From Flavobacterium lutivivi (lineage in GTDB: Bacteria > Bacteroidota > Bacteroidia > Flavobacteriales > Flavobacteriaceae): a stretch of 49,961 nt of DNA. The notes below the pieces were generated by a model. It did not search any database. It was not told the DNA's origin and saw only the letters and a list, made by a program, of their open reading frames with translations. The position numbers were made by a program, and so were the translations under genes. The stretch spans positions 1 to 49,961 of the forward strand of contig NZ_BMIM01000015.1 of the NCBI RefSeq assembly GCF_014642275.1, in the 5' to 3' direction. Positions within the stretch are counted from its first letter, which is position 1, and the number at the start of each line of letters is the position of its first letter. Shown here one piece after another: positions 8,887 through 18,695 of the stretch.

Positions 8887-9981
8887 ATGAAAGCAGGTAT
8901 AGTAGGATTGCCAAATGTTGGAAAATCAACTCTTTTTAATTGTTTATCAAATGCAAAAGCACAAAGTGCTAACTTTCCTTTTTGTACTATCGAACCCAAT
9001 ATAGGTGTAGTAAATGTACCTGATCCACGCATAAATAAACTTGAAGAACTAGTTAAACCTGAACGTGTTCAAATGGCAACTGTTGATATTGTTGATATTG
9101 CAGGATTAGTAAAAGGAGCTAGCAAAGGAGAAGGTTTAGGAAATCAATTTCTTGGGAATATTAGAGAATGTAATGCAATTATTCATGTTTTGCGTTGTTT
9201 TGATAATGACAATATTGTTCACGTTGATGGAAGTGTAAACCCAATTCGCGACAAAGAAACTATAGACATCGAACTGCAATTAAAGGACTTAGAAACTGTA
9301 GAAAAACGTCTAGAAAAAGTAAATCGTGCTGCCAAAACGGGAAATAAAGAAGCGCAAGTGGAACAAGCTTTTTTGAATAGAATTAAAGATGCTTTGTTAC
9401 AGGCAAAATCAGCTAGAACAGTTATTCCTCAAAATCAAGACGAAGAAGAGTTGATGGAAGATTTTCAATTGATTACTACAAAACCAGTTTTGTATGTGTG
9501 TAACGTTGATGAAGGCTCAGCAGTTTCTGGAAATAAATATGTTGACCAAGTTCGTGAGTTAGTAAAAGATGAGCAAGCTGAAGTGATTGTCTTAGCTGTT
9601 GGTACCGAAGCAGATATTACTGAACTCGAAACTTATGAAGAACGTCAAATGTTTCTTGAAGATTTAGGTTTAGATGAACCAGGAGTTTCAAAACTAATTC
9701 GTGCGGCATATAAATTATTAAAACTACAAACTTATTTTACAGCTGGTGTCAAAGAAGTTCGTGCTTGGACAATAAAAGTTGGTGATACTGCGCCTAAAGC
9801 TGCTGGAGTTATTCATACCGATTTCGAAAAAGGATTTATTCGTGCCGAAGTAATTGCTTATGAAGACTATGTGAATTATGGTTCAGAAGCCAAAGTTAAA
9901 GAAGCAGGAAAGCTACGCGTAGAAGGAAAAGAATATATTGTGAAAGACGGCGATGTGATGCATTTTAGATTTAATGTGTAA
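8887..9981 (+). CDS. ychF: Redox-regulated ATPase YchF (Obg family)
   Basis: Ribosome-associated P-loop ATPase of the Obg family, 364 residues and full length. G1 is GLPNVGKST at 7-15, G3 is DIAG at 70-73, and the base-specificity element reads NVDE at 206-209 instead of NKxD, the change that makes YchF prefer ATP. The coiled-coil insertion spans about 130-170, and the C-terminal TGS-like domain (about 280-364) contains TYFTAGVKEVRAW. It may be cotranscribed with the following small barrel protein, whose ATG lies 4 bases beyond the stop. Confidence 0.96.
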   Translation: MKAGIVGLPNVGKSTLFNCLSNAKAQSANFPFCTIEPNIGVVNVPDPRINKLEELVKPERVQMATVDIVDIAGLVKGASKGEGLGNQFLGNIRECNAIIHVLRCFDNDNIVHVDGSVNPIRDKETIDIELQLKDLETVEKRLEKVNRAAKTGNKEAQVEQAFLNRIKDALLQAKSARTVIPQNQDEEELMEDFQLITTKPVLYVCNVDEGSAVSGNKYVDQVRELVKDEQAEVIVLAVGTEADITELETYEERQMFLEDLGLDEPGVSKLIRAAYKLLKLQTYFTAGVKEVRAWTIKVGDTAPKAAGVIHTDFEKGFIRAEVIAYEDYVNYGSEAKVKEAGKLRVEGKEYIVKDGDVMHFRFNV

Positions 9982-9985
9982 TCAG

Positions 9986-10639
9986 ATGAAAAAAAATATC
10001 TCAATAGTGCTATTTGCACTAATTAGCCTGAATTGCTTTGCTCAAAATAAATTGTCGTTTGGAATAAATGCTGGTGCAACATATTCTGCTTTCAGAGGAA
10101 ATCCTCAAATTGAGAATTTCAATGCTGGAATTGATTTTTTGGCAGGAGTTTCTATTGAATACAAGTTGAAAGAAAAACTATCGTTGATAGCCAATATTAA
10201 TTACGACAGAAAAACAGCATCACAAAGTTTATATACAGAAATAATTGAAAATCCTGATGATCCTGGTTTTTATGGAGATGTAAAAATTAAGTTTAAAAAT
10301 CAATTCATTTCAATGCCTGTGATGGCAAAATACAAATTTGGCACTAACAATAGTTTTTATGTAAATGGAGGTTTGTTTGCTAGTTTTTTGCTTAAATCTC
10401 AATTGTGGAATGATTACGATGATGCGGATACTGATGTTACAGATGATTACAAAAAACTCGATTTTGGTTTAGTATTTGGTTTAGGTAAATCATTTGAACT
10501 CAAAAACAATAATAAAATTTCTATTGAGTTAAGGGAATACCTTGGATTAAACAATATTAGCAGTGTTCAAATAGCGAACAATGGTTCAATTAAAACAAAT
10601 TCACTTAATTTAATTTGTAATTACTCTTTTGATTTTTAA
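9986..10639 (+). CDS. Small outer-membrane beta-barrel protein (PorT-like)
   Basis: A 217-residue protein with a signal peptide (residues 1-17, ending LNCFAQ) followed by alternating hydrophobic/polar strands typical of the eight- to ten-stranded OMP_b-brl_2 / PorT-like family. NKLSFGINAGATYSAF just after the signal is a common first strand. The ATG at 9986 begins the signal peptide; the frame also reads four codons upstream from an ATG inside ychF. Function is unknown; T9SS PorT is one relative, but nothing here identifies it as PorT itself. Confidence 0.78.
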   Translation: MKKNISIVLFALISLNCFAQNKLSFGINAGATYSAFRGNPQIENFNAGIDFLAGVSIEYKLKEKLSLIANINYDRKTASQSLYTEIIENPDDPGFYGDVKIKFKNQFISMPVMAKYKFGTNNSFYVNGGLFASFLLKSQLWNDYDDADTDVTDDYKKLDFGLVFGLGKSFELKNNNKISIELREYLGLNNISSVQIANNGSIKTNSLNLICNYSFDF

Positions 10640-10660
10640 TAGATTAGTGAAAAATATAAT

Positions 10661-10694
10661 AAAAACCGCAAAAGAAATTTTGCGGTTTTTTTTT
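10661..10694. terminator. Bidirectional terminator between convergent genes
   Basis: A perfect 13-bp stem, AAAAACCGCAAAA at 10661-10673 against TTTTGCGGTTTTT at 10678-10690, with a GAAA loop. T-runs on both strands serve the beta-barrel gene and the DinB gene. Confidence 0.9.
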
Positions 10695-10717
10695 GTAAAT
10701 TATTTACTTAGAGCGGA

Positions 10718-11173
10718 TTATTTTTTTATCAAAGAAACTTGTCCCAAATGGTAGTAACTATGCTCAATAACACCTTCAATGTTTCTCAAATAAGTGCCAT
10801 ATTTTACATCTACAAAAGGTTTTTGCAAATCATCGTCTGATAATTTTTCTATTTCAATTATAAATTTTTCTGAATTAGATAAAAACTCCGAAACCAATTT
10901 TTTCCATTCATTTTCTGATTTTATTTCAGGCATATCAAAACTATACTTGTCTCTTATTTTGAGTTCGCCACCACGAAAAACATTTAAAAGCCCAGACAAA
11001 TAGTAATTAATATGAAATGTAAGTAATGCAATTGTATTTAGATTTTCAACCTTTTGTACAGCTTCTTGCCAAGTCACACTTTCTATTTGTTCTTTAAAGT
11101 TGGTGTTTGCAATCCACTTTCCATCAAGCAATACCTCTTTTAGTCTAGTTGCAATGAATTCACTGTTTTTCAT
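10718..11173 (-). CDS. DinB-family protein
   Basis: A 151-residue four-helix-bundle protein of the DinB superfamily. The expected metal-binding histidines are present in LLTFHINYYL and in the C-terminal HSYYHLGQV block. Members act as thiol-dependent transferases or have unknown roles. Start chosen at ATG 11173 (MKNSEFIA), since the ten extra codons upstream do not resemble the family N-terminus. The gene stands alone between a terminator and the parE promoter region. Confidence 0.85.
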   Translation of the reverse strand: MKNSEFIATRLKEVLLDGKWIANTNFKEQIESVTWQEAVQKVENLNTIALLTFHINYYLSGLLNVFRGGELKIRDKYSFDMPEIKSENEWKKLVSEFLSNSEKFIIEIEKLSDDDLQKPFVDVKYGTYLRNIEGVIEHSYYHLGQVSLIKK

Positions 11174-11242
11174 TTTGATAATTTTTAACTCCAAAAATAA
11201 CAAATTCTAAGGCTAATTTCTCATGTTTATCTCTTTAAAAAC

Positions 11243-11269
11243 TTGTCAATATCATTCTTAATAACTTTG
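11243..11269 (+). promoter_or_regulatory. Candidate promoter of parE-parC
   Basis: TTG at 11243-11245, a 16-base spacer and TAACTTTG at 11262-11269. The spacing is one base shorter than usual. The leader to the ATG at 11334 would be about 55 bases. Confidence 0.5.
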
Positions 11270-11333
11270 ATAAATATCATTTCAAAAATCTTTGTAATTC
11301 TAGTATATTAGCCAATTAACATTCGTTTTTTAA

Positions 11334-13187
11334 ATGGCAGAACTTACTCAATATAACGAAGATAATATTCGTTCGCTCGACTGGAAAGAACATATCCGAA
11401 TGCGTCCAGGTATGTACATCGGTAAACTCGGCGATGGTTCATCTCCTGATGATGGTATATACATTCTTCTCAAAGAAGTAATCGATAACTGTATCGATGA
11501 GTTTGTCATGGGTGCAGGAAAAGTGATAGAAGTAACTATCAAAGATAAAATGGTTACTGTTCGCGATTATGGACGTGGAATTCCGCTAGGAAAAGTGGTT
11601 GATGTTGTTTCCAAAATGAATACTGGTGGAAAATATGACAGCAAAGCCTTCAAAAAATCAGTTGGTTTAAATGGTGTTGGTACTAAAGCTGTTAATGCAT
11701 TGTCTAACTTTTTTAGAGTAGAAAGTGTTCGCGATAATCAACAAAAAGCCGCAGAGTTTTCAGCTGGCGATTTGACTATTGAAGAAGAAATTCAAGAAAG
11801 TACAAAACGTCGTGGCACAAAAGTTTCTTTTGTGGCTGATGAAACCATTTTCAAAAATTACAAATACCGTAATGAGTATATCATCCGTATGCTCAAAAAT
11901 TATTGTTACCTAAATCGTGGTTTGACGATTTATTACAATGGGGAAAAATATGTTTCAGAATTTGGTTTAAAAGATTTATTAGAAGAAACCATTTCTGAAG
12001 AAGACATGCAATATCCTATCATTCATCTCGAAGGTGATGATATCGAAATTGCTTTAACACACAGTAAATCGCAATATTCAGAGGAATATCATTCATTTGT
12101 CAACGGACAAAATACTACTCAAGGTGGAACACATTTGGGAGCATTTCGTGAAGCGATTGTAAAAACCATCAAAGAATTCTACAATAAACCTTTTGAAGCT
12201 TCAGATATTCGTAAGTCGATAGTTTCTGCGGTTTCGGTAAAAGTAGAAGAACCTGTTTTTGAAAGTCAAACCAAAACCAAATTAGGTTCTACAGAAATTG
12301 GTCCAAATGGTCCATCAGTTCGAACATTTGTAAATGATTTTGTAAAAACAAAACTGGATAATTTTCTACATAAAAATCCAGAAACAGCCGATTTGTTACT
12401 TCGTAAAATTTTGCAAGCAGAACGCGAAAGAAAAGAACTATCAGGCATTAGAAAATTAGCCAAAGAAAGAGCAAAAAAAGCAAGTTTGCATAACAAAAAA
12501 TTGCGTGATTGTCGTGTGCATTTAACTGATGTGAAAAACCCACGATATCTAGAAAGTACACTTTTCATCACCGAAGGAGATTCGGCTTCGGGTTCGATAA
12601 CCAAAAGCCGAGATGTGAATACACAAGCCGTTTTTAGTTTGCGTGGAAAGCCGTTGAATTCCTATGGAATGACAAAGAAAATTGTGTATGAAAACGAAGA
12701 ATTCAATCTGTTGCAAGCTGCCTTAGATATTGAAGAAGAATACGACAACTTGCGTTATAACAATATTGTAATTGCTACTGATGCCGATGTAGATGGTATG
12801 CACATTCGCTTGTTATTGATTACGTTTTTCTTGCAGTTTTTCCCAGAGTTGATAAAAGAAGGACATTTGTACATTTTGCAAACGCCTTTGTTCCGTGTGC
12901 GAAATAAAAAGGAAACTATCTATTGTTACACCGAAGAAGAACGCGTGAATGCCATAGAAAAACTAAAACCAAAACCCGAAATCACTCGATTTAAAGGTTT
13001 GGGAGAAATTTCACCCGATGAGTTCAAGCATTTCATAGGTGACGATATGCGCCTTGATCCAGTAATGCTCGATAAAGCAACATCTATAGAAACTTTGTTA
13101 GAGTTTTATATGGGTAAAAACACACCAGATAGGCAAGATTTTATCATCAATAATTTGAAAGTAGAATTAGATGTGGTGGAGAAATAA
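11334..13187 (+). CDS. parE: DNA topoisomerase IV subunit B
   Basis: ATPase subunit of topoisomerase IV, which separates linked daughter chromosomes. It has 617 residues. The GHKL ATPase begins with MRPGMYIG (23-30) and KEVIDN (47-52), where Glu48 is the general base and Asn52 the Mg ligand. The transducer contains the QTKTKLGS element. The TOPRIM domain has TEGDSASG near 412 and DADVDG near 483. It is shorter than GyrB and is followed by a ParC-type subunit, so I call it ParE. Seventy bases of repeat-like DNA separate it from parC. Confidence 0.93.
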   Translation: MAELTQYNEDNIRSLDWKEHIRMRPGMYIGKLGDGSSPDDGIYILLKEVIDNCIDEFVMGAGKVIEVTIKDKMVTVRDYGRGIPLGKVVDVVSKMNTGGKYDSKAFKKSVGLNGVGTKAVNALSNFFRVESVRDNQQKAAEFSAGDLTIEEEIQESTKRRGTKVSFVADETIFKNYKYRNEYIIRMLKNYCYLNRGLTIYYNGEKYVSEFGLKDLLEETISEEDMQYPIIHLEGDDIEIALTHSKSQYSEEYHSFVNGQNTTQGGTHLGAFREAIVKTIKEFYNKPFEASDIRKSIVSAVSVKVEEPVFESQTKTKLGSTEIGPNGPSVRTFVNDFVKTKLDNFLHKNPETADLLLRKILQAERERKELSGIRKLAKERAKKASLHNKKLRDCRVHLTDVKNPRYLESTLFITEGDSASGSITKSRDVNTQAVFSLRGKPLNSYGMTKKIVYENEEFNLLQAALDIEEEYDNLRYNNIVIATDADVDGMHIRLLLITFFLQFFPELIKEGHLYILQTPLFRVRNKKETIYCYTEEERVNAIEKLKPKPEITRFKGLGEISPDEFKHFIGDDMRLDPVMLDKATSIETLLEFYMGKNTPDRQDFIINNLKVELDVVEK

Positions 13188-13198
13188 GTAAGCAGTAG

Positions 13199-13250
13199 CA
13201 GTTTACAGTTTGCAAATAAAACTGAATACTGTGACTGAAAACTGAAAACT
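13199..13250. repeat. Short intergenic repeat between parE and parC
   Basis: Tandem heptamers ACTGAAA-ACTGAAA-ACT at 13234-13250, and an inverted relative CAGTTTACAGTTTGC at 13199-13213. The two halves can fold imperfectly. This ACTGAAAACT style of spacer is familiar in Flavobacterium intergenic DNA. No T-tract follows, so it is not an evident terminator. Confidence 0.5.
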
Positions 13251-13257
13251 AATTAAA

Positions 13258-15966
13258 ATGAAAGACGAAGAAGAAGATAACATCATTCCAAGCGACGACG
13301 AAAACAACGACTCGCTAGAAAATACTAATGAAAATGATTTTGATGAAGAAGTAAGACTTTCTTCGGGTAGTCATTTTTATGAAAACGAAGAAAATCCCGA
13401 AGATACCATTACCAAAGTTACAGGAATGTACAAAGATTGGTTTTTGGATTATGCTTCCTATGTAATTCTAGAACGTGCTGTACCAGCTATTGAAGATGGT
13501 TTTAAACCAGTGCAACGTCGTATCATGCATTCCATGAAAGAGTTGGACGATGGTCGTTACAACAAAGTGGCGAATATCGTAGGTCACACGATGCAATATC
13601 ATCCACATGGTGATGCGAGTATTGGTGATGCCATGGTGCAAATTGGTCAAAAAGATTTGCTTATCGACATGCAAGGAAACTGGGGAAATATCCTAACTGG
13701 CGATGGTGCTGCAGCTTCGAGATATATTGAAGCACGTATTTCAAAACTTGGTCATGATATTTTATATTCACCAAAAATCACCGAATGGCAATTGTCCTAT
13801 GACGGAAGAAGAAATGAACCAGTAAATCTTCCCGTAAAGTTTCCTTTATTATTAGCGCAAGGTGCCGAAGGTATTGCAGTTGGACTTTCTACAAAAGTGT
13901 TACCACATAACTTTAACGAATTGATAGATTGTTCTATAAAAGTTTTAAAGAATAAACCTTTTACATTGTTTCCTGATTTTCCAACAGCAGGAATTGCTGA
14001 TGTTTCCAATTATAATGATGGTATGCGTGGCGGACGAGTTCGTGTGCGCGCAAAAATCAATCAATTGGATAAACAAACGTTGGTGATTACCCAAATTCCT
14101 TTTTCAACCAATACTTCAACTCTTATCGATAGTATATTGAAAGCCAATGAAAAAGGAAAAATAAAAGTTAAAAAAATTGAAGACAACACCGCTGCCGAAG
14201 TTGAAATATTAATTCATCTTCCGCCAGGTGTTTCTCCAGATAAAACTATTGATGCACTGTATGCTTTTACAGCTTGCGAAACATCGGTTGCACCATTGGG
14301 CTGTGTTATTGAAGATCACAAACCTCGATTTATTGGTGTTACCGATATGTTGAAAATTTCAACTCACAGAACGGTAGATTTACTCAAACGTGAATTGGAA
14401 ATTCAACTTGACGAACTAGAAAATAAATGGCATTTTTCAACCTTAGAAAAAATATTCATTCGCGAAGAAATGTATATTGATTTCAAATTGTATTCCGATA
14501 GAGAATCGCTTTATCAATATATGTACAAACGATTTGAACCATTCAAAGATTTATTGGTTAGAGAAATCAACGATGATGATTTGCAAAAACTAACGCAAAT
14601 CCCAATGATACGTATCACACGTTTCGATTCAGACAAAGCAGACGATGCAATTGCAAAATTGGAAGCTGAAATGGAACAGGTTAAATACGACTTAGACCAC
14701 ATCATTGATTTTGCAATCAATTATTTCCAAACACTTAAAGACAAATATGGTAAAGGTCGTGAACGCCAAACCGAACTGAGAAACTTTGACACGATTGAAG
14801 CGACGAAAGTGGTTTTGAGAAACACCAAACTTTATGTAAATAGAGAAGAAGGTTTCTTTGGAACTGGTTTGAAAAAAGATGAATATGTTGCCGATTGTTC
14901 AGACATTGATGATGTGATTGTGTTTCTGCGCGATGGGAAAATGATGGTTTCCAAAGTAGATGATAAAAAATTCGTTGGAAAAGACATTATCCACATTGCG
15001 GTTTTTGATAAAAACGATAAGCGAACGATTTACAATATGATTTATCGTGATGGTAAAAACGGTTCAGCATTTATCAAGCGTTTTAATGTTTCGGGAATTA
15101 CTCGTGATAAATTTTATGATTTAACGCAGGAAAAAGCAGGAAGTCAAGTGCTGTATTTTTCGGCAAATCCTAATGGCGAAGCAGAAACAGTTACCATTTT
15201 ATTGCGCCAAGTAGGAAGTGTGAAAAAACTAAAATGGGATGTTGATTTTTCAGATATAGCCATAAAAGGAAGAGCTTCAAGAGGAAATACAGTGACCAAA
15301 TATCCAATTAAGAAAATTGAACTGAAAGAAAAAGGAATTTCCACCTTGCGACCGAGAAAAGTTTGGTTTGATGATACTGTTCAACGATTAAATGTAGATG
15401 GAAGAGGTGAGTTGTTGGGCGAATTTAGACCAAACGATCGATTGTTAATCATCAATCAATCAGGTAAGTTGAAAACCATTATTCCAGAATTGACTACTCA
15501 TTTTGATGAAGATATGATAGTGCTTGAAAAATGGAATCCTAAAAAACCTATTTCATGTATCTATTACGATGGTGAAAAAGAACGCTATTTTGTAAAACGT
15601 TTCTTGGTAGAAAACGAAAATAAAGAAGAAATATTTATTTCAGAACATGAAAAATCTCAATTAGAAATTGTTTCTACTGATTGGCGACCAATGGCTGAGA
15701 TTGTTTTTGCAAAGGTAAAAGGTGTTCAAAAAGAAAATCAAACGGTTGATTTGGAACAATTTATCGCTGTGAAAGGGATTAAAGCATTGGGTAATCAATT
15801 GACAACAGATAAATTAAAACAAGTAAATCTTTTGGAATCATTACCTTTCGACGAACCAGAGGAAGAAGAACCAGAACAAACGGAAGCTTCTAATGAAGTT
15901 AATGTTTCTGATAATATCCAAACCGAAACCGATGATGATGGACAAATAACTTTATCATTAGAATAG
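13258..15966 (+). CDS. parC: DNA topoisomerase IV subunit A
   Basis: DNA breakage-reunion subunit paired with ParE, 902 residues. An acidic leader of about 50 residues precedes the winged-helix/tower core. The active-site tyrosine is Tyr156 in AAASRYIEAR. The quinolone-pocket helix reads HPHGDASIGD (115-124), with Ala120 where E. coli GyrA has Ser83 and Asp124 at the GyrA Asp87 position. The C-terminal beta-pinwheel follows from about residue 530, and the last 40 residues are again very acidic. The GyrA-box characteristic of gyrase was not seen, which fits ParC. Terminated by a hairpin just after the stop. Confidence 0.93.
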   Translation: MKDEEEDNIIPSDDENNDSLENTNENDFDEEVRLSSGSHFYENEENPEDTITKVTGMYKDWFLDYASYVILERAVPAIEDGFKPVQRRIMHSMKELDDGRYNKVANIVGHTMQYHPHGDASIGDAMVQIGQKDLLIDMQGNWGNILTGDGAAASRYIEARISKLGHDILYSPKITEWQLSYDGRRNEPVNLPVKFPLLLAQGAEGIAVGLSTKVLPHNFNELIDCSIKVLKNKPFTLFPDFPTAGIADVSNYNDGMRGGRVRVRAKINQLDKQTLVITQIPFSTNTSTLIDSILKANEKGKIKVKKIEDNTAAEVEILIHLPPGVSPDKTIDALYAFTACETSVAPLGCVIEDHKPRFIGVTDMLKISTHRTVDLLKRELEIQLDELENKWHFSTLEKIFIREEMYIDFKLYSDRESLYQYMYKRFEPFKDLLVREINDDDLQKLTQIPMIRITRFDSDKADDAIAKLEAEMEQVKYDLDHIIDFAINYFQTLKDKYGKGRERQTELRNFDTIEATKVVLRNTKLYVNREEGFFGTGLKKDEYVADCSDIDDVIVFLRDGKMMVSKVDDKKFVGKDIIHIAVFDKNDKRTIYNMIYRDGKNGSAFIKRFNVSGITRDKFYDLTQEKAGSQVLYFSANPNGEAETVTILLRQVGSVKKLKWDVDFSDIAIKGRASRGNTVTKYPIKKIELKEKGISTLRPRKVWFDDTVQRLNVDGRGELLGEFRPNDRLLIINQSGKLKTIIPELTTHFDEDMIVLEKWNPKKPISCIYYDGEKERYFVKRFLVENENKEEIFISEHEKSQLEIVSTDWRPMAEIVFAKVKGVQKENQTVDLEQFIAVKGIKALGNQLTTDKLKQVNLLESLPFDEPEEEEPEQTEASNEVNVSDNIQTETDDDGQITLSLE

Positions 15967-15971
15967 AACTA

Positions 15972-16008
15972 AACCTGCAAGAATTTATAAATCTTGCAGG
16001 TTTTTCTT
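15972..16008 (+). terminator. Rho-independent terminator after parC
   Basis: AACCTGCAAGA (15972-15982) pairs with TCTTGCAGGTT (15992-16002), followed by TTTCTTTT. Confidence 0.9.
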
Positions 16009-16076
16009 TTCAATTGATTTATATCATTTTTAATTGCAAACAACACAATTAACTTTACTTCAAATTATTAAAACTA

Positions 16077-17750
16077 ATGTCAACATTTCTATCTGATATT
16101 GAAATTGCACAAAGTGCCAACTTACAACACATCCGAAAAATTGCAGAAAAAATTAATATTACTGAAGATGATTTGGAATATTACGGAAAATACAAAGCCA
16201 AACTACCTTTAGAATTACAATCAGAAAATCCGAAAGGAAAATTGATATTGGTTTCAGCCATGTCACCAACAAAATATGGCGAAGGAAAAACAACCATGTC
16301 GATTGGACTTGCTGATGGATTGAATTATATTGGAAAAAACACTATTGCTGTTCTTCGTGAACCATCGTTAGGTCCAGTTTTTGGTCTGAAAGGAGGTGCT
16401 GCTGGTGGAGGATTTTCTCAAGTTGTTCCAATGGAAGATATCAATTTGCATTTCACAGGCGACTTTTCTGCTATTGAAAAAGCCAATAATTTGCTTTCGG
16501 CAGTTATAGATAATAACCTGCAAAACCCAACTCATTCTCTCAATTTAGATCCAAAATCTATTGCTTGGAAACGAGTGATGGATATGAATGATCGTTCACT
16601 AAGACAAATAATCATTGGAGTTGGTTCCAAAGCTAATGGAATGATGCGTGAAGATGGTTTCAATATAACTCCAGCTTCAGAAGTGATGGCAATATTGTGT
16701 TTATCAAAAGATTTGGAAGATTTAAAAGTTCGATTAGGTAACATTTATGTTGGGAAAACCTTGGATGGAAAAGCCATTTTTGCTCGCGATTTGAAAGTTG
16801 TTGGTGCCATGGCTGTTTTGTTAAAAGATGCTTTGAAACCCAATTTGGTTCAAACGTTGGATGGAAATCCGGCTATTCTTCATGGCGGACCATTTGCTAG
16901 TATTGCACAAGGAACAAATACTGTTATTGCCACAAAAATGGGGCTTTCGCTGGGAGATTATGTAGTAACCGAAGCTGGTTTTGGTGCTGATTTAGGTGCT
17001 GAAAAATTCTTCCACATCAAATGTGGGCAAAGTGGATTAAAACCCGATGCCGTAGTTCTAGTTGCTACAATTCGTGCCATAAAACACCACGCTGGTTTAA
17101 GTGCCGAAGAATTTAAAAATGAAAATATTACAGCAGTAGAAAAAGGATTTTGTAACCTCGAAAAACATATTGAAAACATTCAGAAATTTGGTATAAATCC
17201 TGTGGTTTGTATCAATGCTTTTCCAGATGATACTCCAGCAGAATATGAGACCTTAAAGTCTTTGTGTTCCAATAAAGGAATTACTGCTATTGTCAGTACA
17301 GCTTTTGTTCATGGTGGAAAAGGCTCTGCTGAACTTGCTGAAAAAGTTTTAGAAGAAATCAATTCAGGTAAAGCAAACTATAAACCTTTGTATCAAAAAG
17401 AAGATACTATCGAACATAAAATTTTAACCATTTCCAAAGTAATTTATGGTGCAAATTCAGTTGAGTTTTCGCCAAAATCCAAAGCACAACTAAAAATGAT
17501 TAACGATTTAGGTTTTAATGAATTTTCTGTTTGCATGGCCAAAACACCAGCCAGTTTTTCTGATAATGAAAAACTCATTGGTCGACCAACAAATTTTGAC
17601 ATCACTGTTCGTGAATTTGAAATTGCTAGTGGAGCAGGATTTATAGTTCCTTTGCTTGGAGATGTTATGCGAATGCCAGGATTACCAGCAATTCCCAACG
17701 CTGAGCGAATTGATATAGATAAAAACGGAAAAATTAGCGGTTTGTCTTAA
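16077..17750 (+). CDS. fhs: Formate-tetrahydrofolate ligase
   Basis: Makes 10-formyltetrahydrofolate from formate, THF and ATP, feeding purine and one-carbon metabolism. The 557 residues are standard length. The ATP-binding loop reads SPTKYGEGKTT at 63-73, near the usual TPTPxGEGKTT, followed by the LREPSLGPVFGLKGGAAGGG region split around 97-116. The C-terminal part includes GFxVP and MPGLP. Monocistronic: terminators flank it on both sides. Confidence 0.97.
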   Translation: MSTFLSDIEIAQSANLQHIRKIAEKINITEDDLEYYGKYKAKLPLELQSENPKGKLILVSAMSPTKYGEGKTTMSIGLADGLNYIGKNTIAVLREPSLGPVFGLKGGAAGGGFSQVVPMEDINLHFTGDFSAIEKANNLLSAVIDNNLQNPTHSLNLDPKSIAWKRVMDMNDRSLRQIIIGVGSKANGMMREDGFNITPASEVMAILCLSKDLEDLKVRLGNIYVGKTLDGKAIFARDLKVVGAMAVLLKDALKPNLVQTLDGNPAILHGGPFASIAQGTNTVIATKMGLSLGDYVVTEAGFGADLGAEKFFHIKCGQSGLKPDAVVLVATIRAIKHHAGLSAEEFKNENITAVEKGFCNLEKHIENIQKFGINPVVCINAFPDDTPAEYETLKSLCSNKGITAIVSTAFVHGGKGSAELAEKVLEEINSGKANYKPLYQKEDTIEHKILTISKVIYGANSVEFSPKSKAQLKMINDLGFNEFSVCMAKTPASFSDNEKLIGRPTNFDITVREFEIASGAGFIVPLLGDVMRMPGLPAIPNAERIDIDKNGKISGLS

Positions 17751-17752
17751 AT

Positions 17753-17784
17753 AAAAATGCCTTGAAATAATCAAGGCATTTTTT
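17753..17784. terminator. Bidirectional terminator between fhs and terC-like gene
   Basis: AATGCCTTGA (17756-17765) pairs with TCAAGGCATT (17771-17780) around a five-base loop, extended by A/T pairs and flanked by A- and T-runs. Confidence 0.88.
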
Positions 17785-17805
17785 GGTTTTAGAAAAATAC
17801 AAGAA

Positions 17806-18663
17806 TTAATTAGTGACATCAGTATCTTTCAGTTTATTGTCTATAATTTTATTGTTATGAAGTTTTACAGTTTTTCTATTTTTCTTCATTTTCATATTCA
17901 GGAATTCTACAAATAGAGAGAAGAAAATTGAGAAATATAGATAGCCTTTTGGAATACTGTTCACTTCTACATCGTTACCAAATCTAAAATGTGCCAAATG
18001 TGAACCTTCAGCAAGTAGCATAACACCTATCAAAATCAAAAATGAAAGCCCAAGGATTTGAATAGTTGGATGATCATTAACAAACTTAGAAACGGGTCCA
18101 GCAAAAATCATCATGATTACAATTGAAATAATAACCGATAAAATCATAATTTCCATAGCACCTTCATAACCAAAACCACCTTGCGATGGATCTTTCATGC
18201 TTATCATACCAATTGCAGTGAGAATACTATCAAATGAAAACACTATATTCAGTAAAGCAATTTGGAGTACAGCTTGTCCTAAAGAATTTGATGCTTTGCC
18301 TTGAGTGCTTTCTTCTTCACCTTCCAATTTATGGTGAATTTCGGAAACAGATTTGTACAAAAGAAACAATCCACCACCAAAGATTATTAAACTTTGACCT
18401 GTAAAATGAGCTTCAAAAAAACTCAAATTTACATGATAAATCACATCTTGAAGACCAAGTACCCAACTGATACCAAATAACAAAACAATTCTAAATAACA
18501 TGGCTAACAATAATCCTATTCGTCTTGCTTTGGGTTGGTCTTTTTGTTCAAGTTTACCAGAAACAATCGATAGAAAGACAATATTATCGATACCAAGTAT
18601 TATTTCTAAAAAAGTCAATGTTAGTAATGCCATCAAAGCATTTGGTGTAAAAATTATTTCCAT
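17806..18663 (-). CDS. TerC-family integral membrane protein
   Basis: A 285-residue inner-membrane protein with about seven helices. TFLEIILGIDNIVF at 17-30 and the FSFDSILTAIG segment at 142-152 carry the acidic residues (Glu20, Asp26, Asp145) that mark TerC/Alx/YkoY proteins, which are linked to manganese or other metal export. A charged loop (about 110-127) lies between helices 3 and 4. Only 32 bases separate it from the lipoprotein gene upstream, so there is no room for a manganese riboswitch leader of the yybP-ykoY type. Confidence 0.9.
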   Translation of the reverse strand: MEIIFTPNALMALLTLTFLEIILGIDNIVFLSIVSGKLEQKDQPKARRIGLLLAMLFRIVLLFGISWVLGLQDVIYHVNLSFFEAHFTGQSLIIFGGGLFLLYKSVSEIHHKLEGEEESTQGKASNSLGQAVLQIALLNIVFSFDSILTAIGMISMKDPSQGGFGYEGAMEIMILSVIISIVIMMIFAGPVSKFVNDHPTIQILGLSFLILIGVMLLAEGSHLAHFRFGNDVEVNSIPKGYLYFSIFFSLFVEFLNMKMKKNRKTVKLHNNKIIDNKLKDTDVTN

Positions 18664-18695
18664 ATCTATAAATTAAATTCTTATGTTAAACGTTG

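Noticed and set aside
12266-12604. A 112-codon antisense frame in parE
   Set aside because: It is a shadow of the conserved TOPRIM-flanking coding sequence; its composition does not resemble a real protein.
18664-18695. Possible manganese riboswitch ahead of the TerC-family gene
   Set aside because: Only 32 bases lie between the genes, too few for a yybP-ykoY element.
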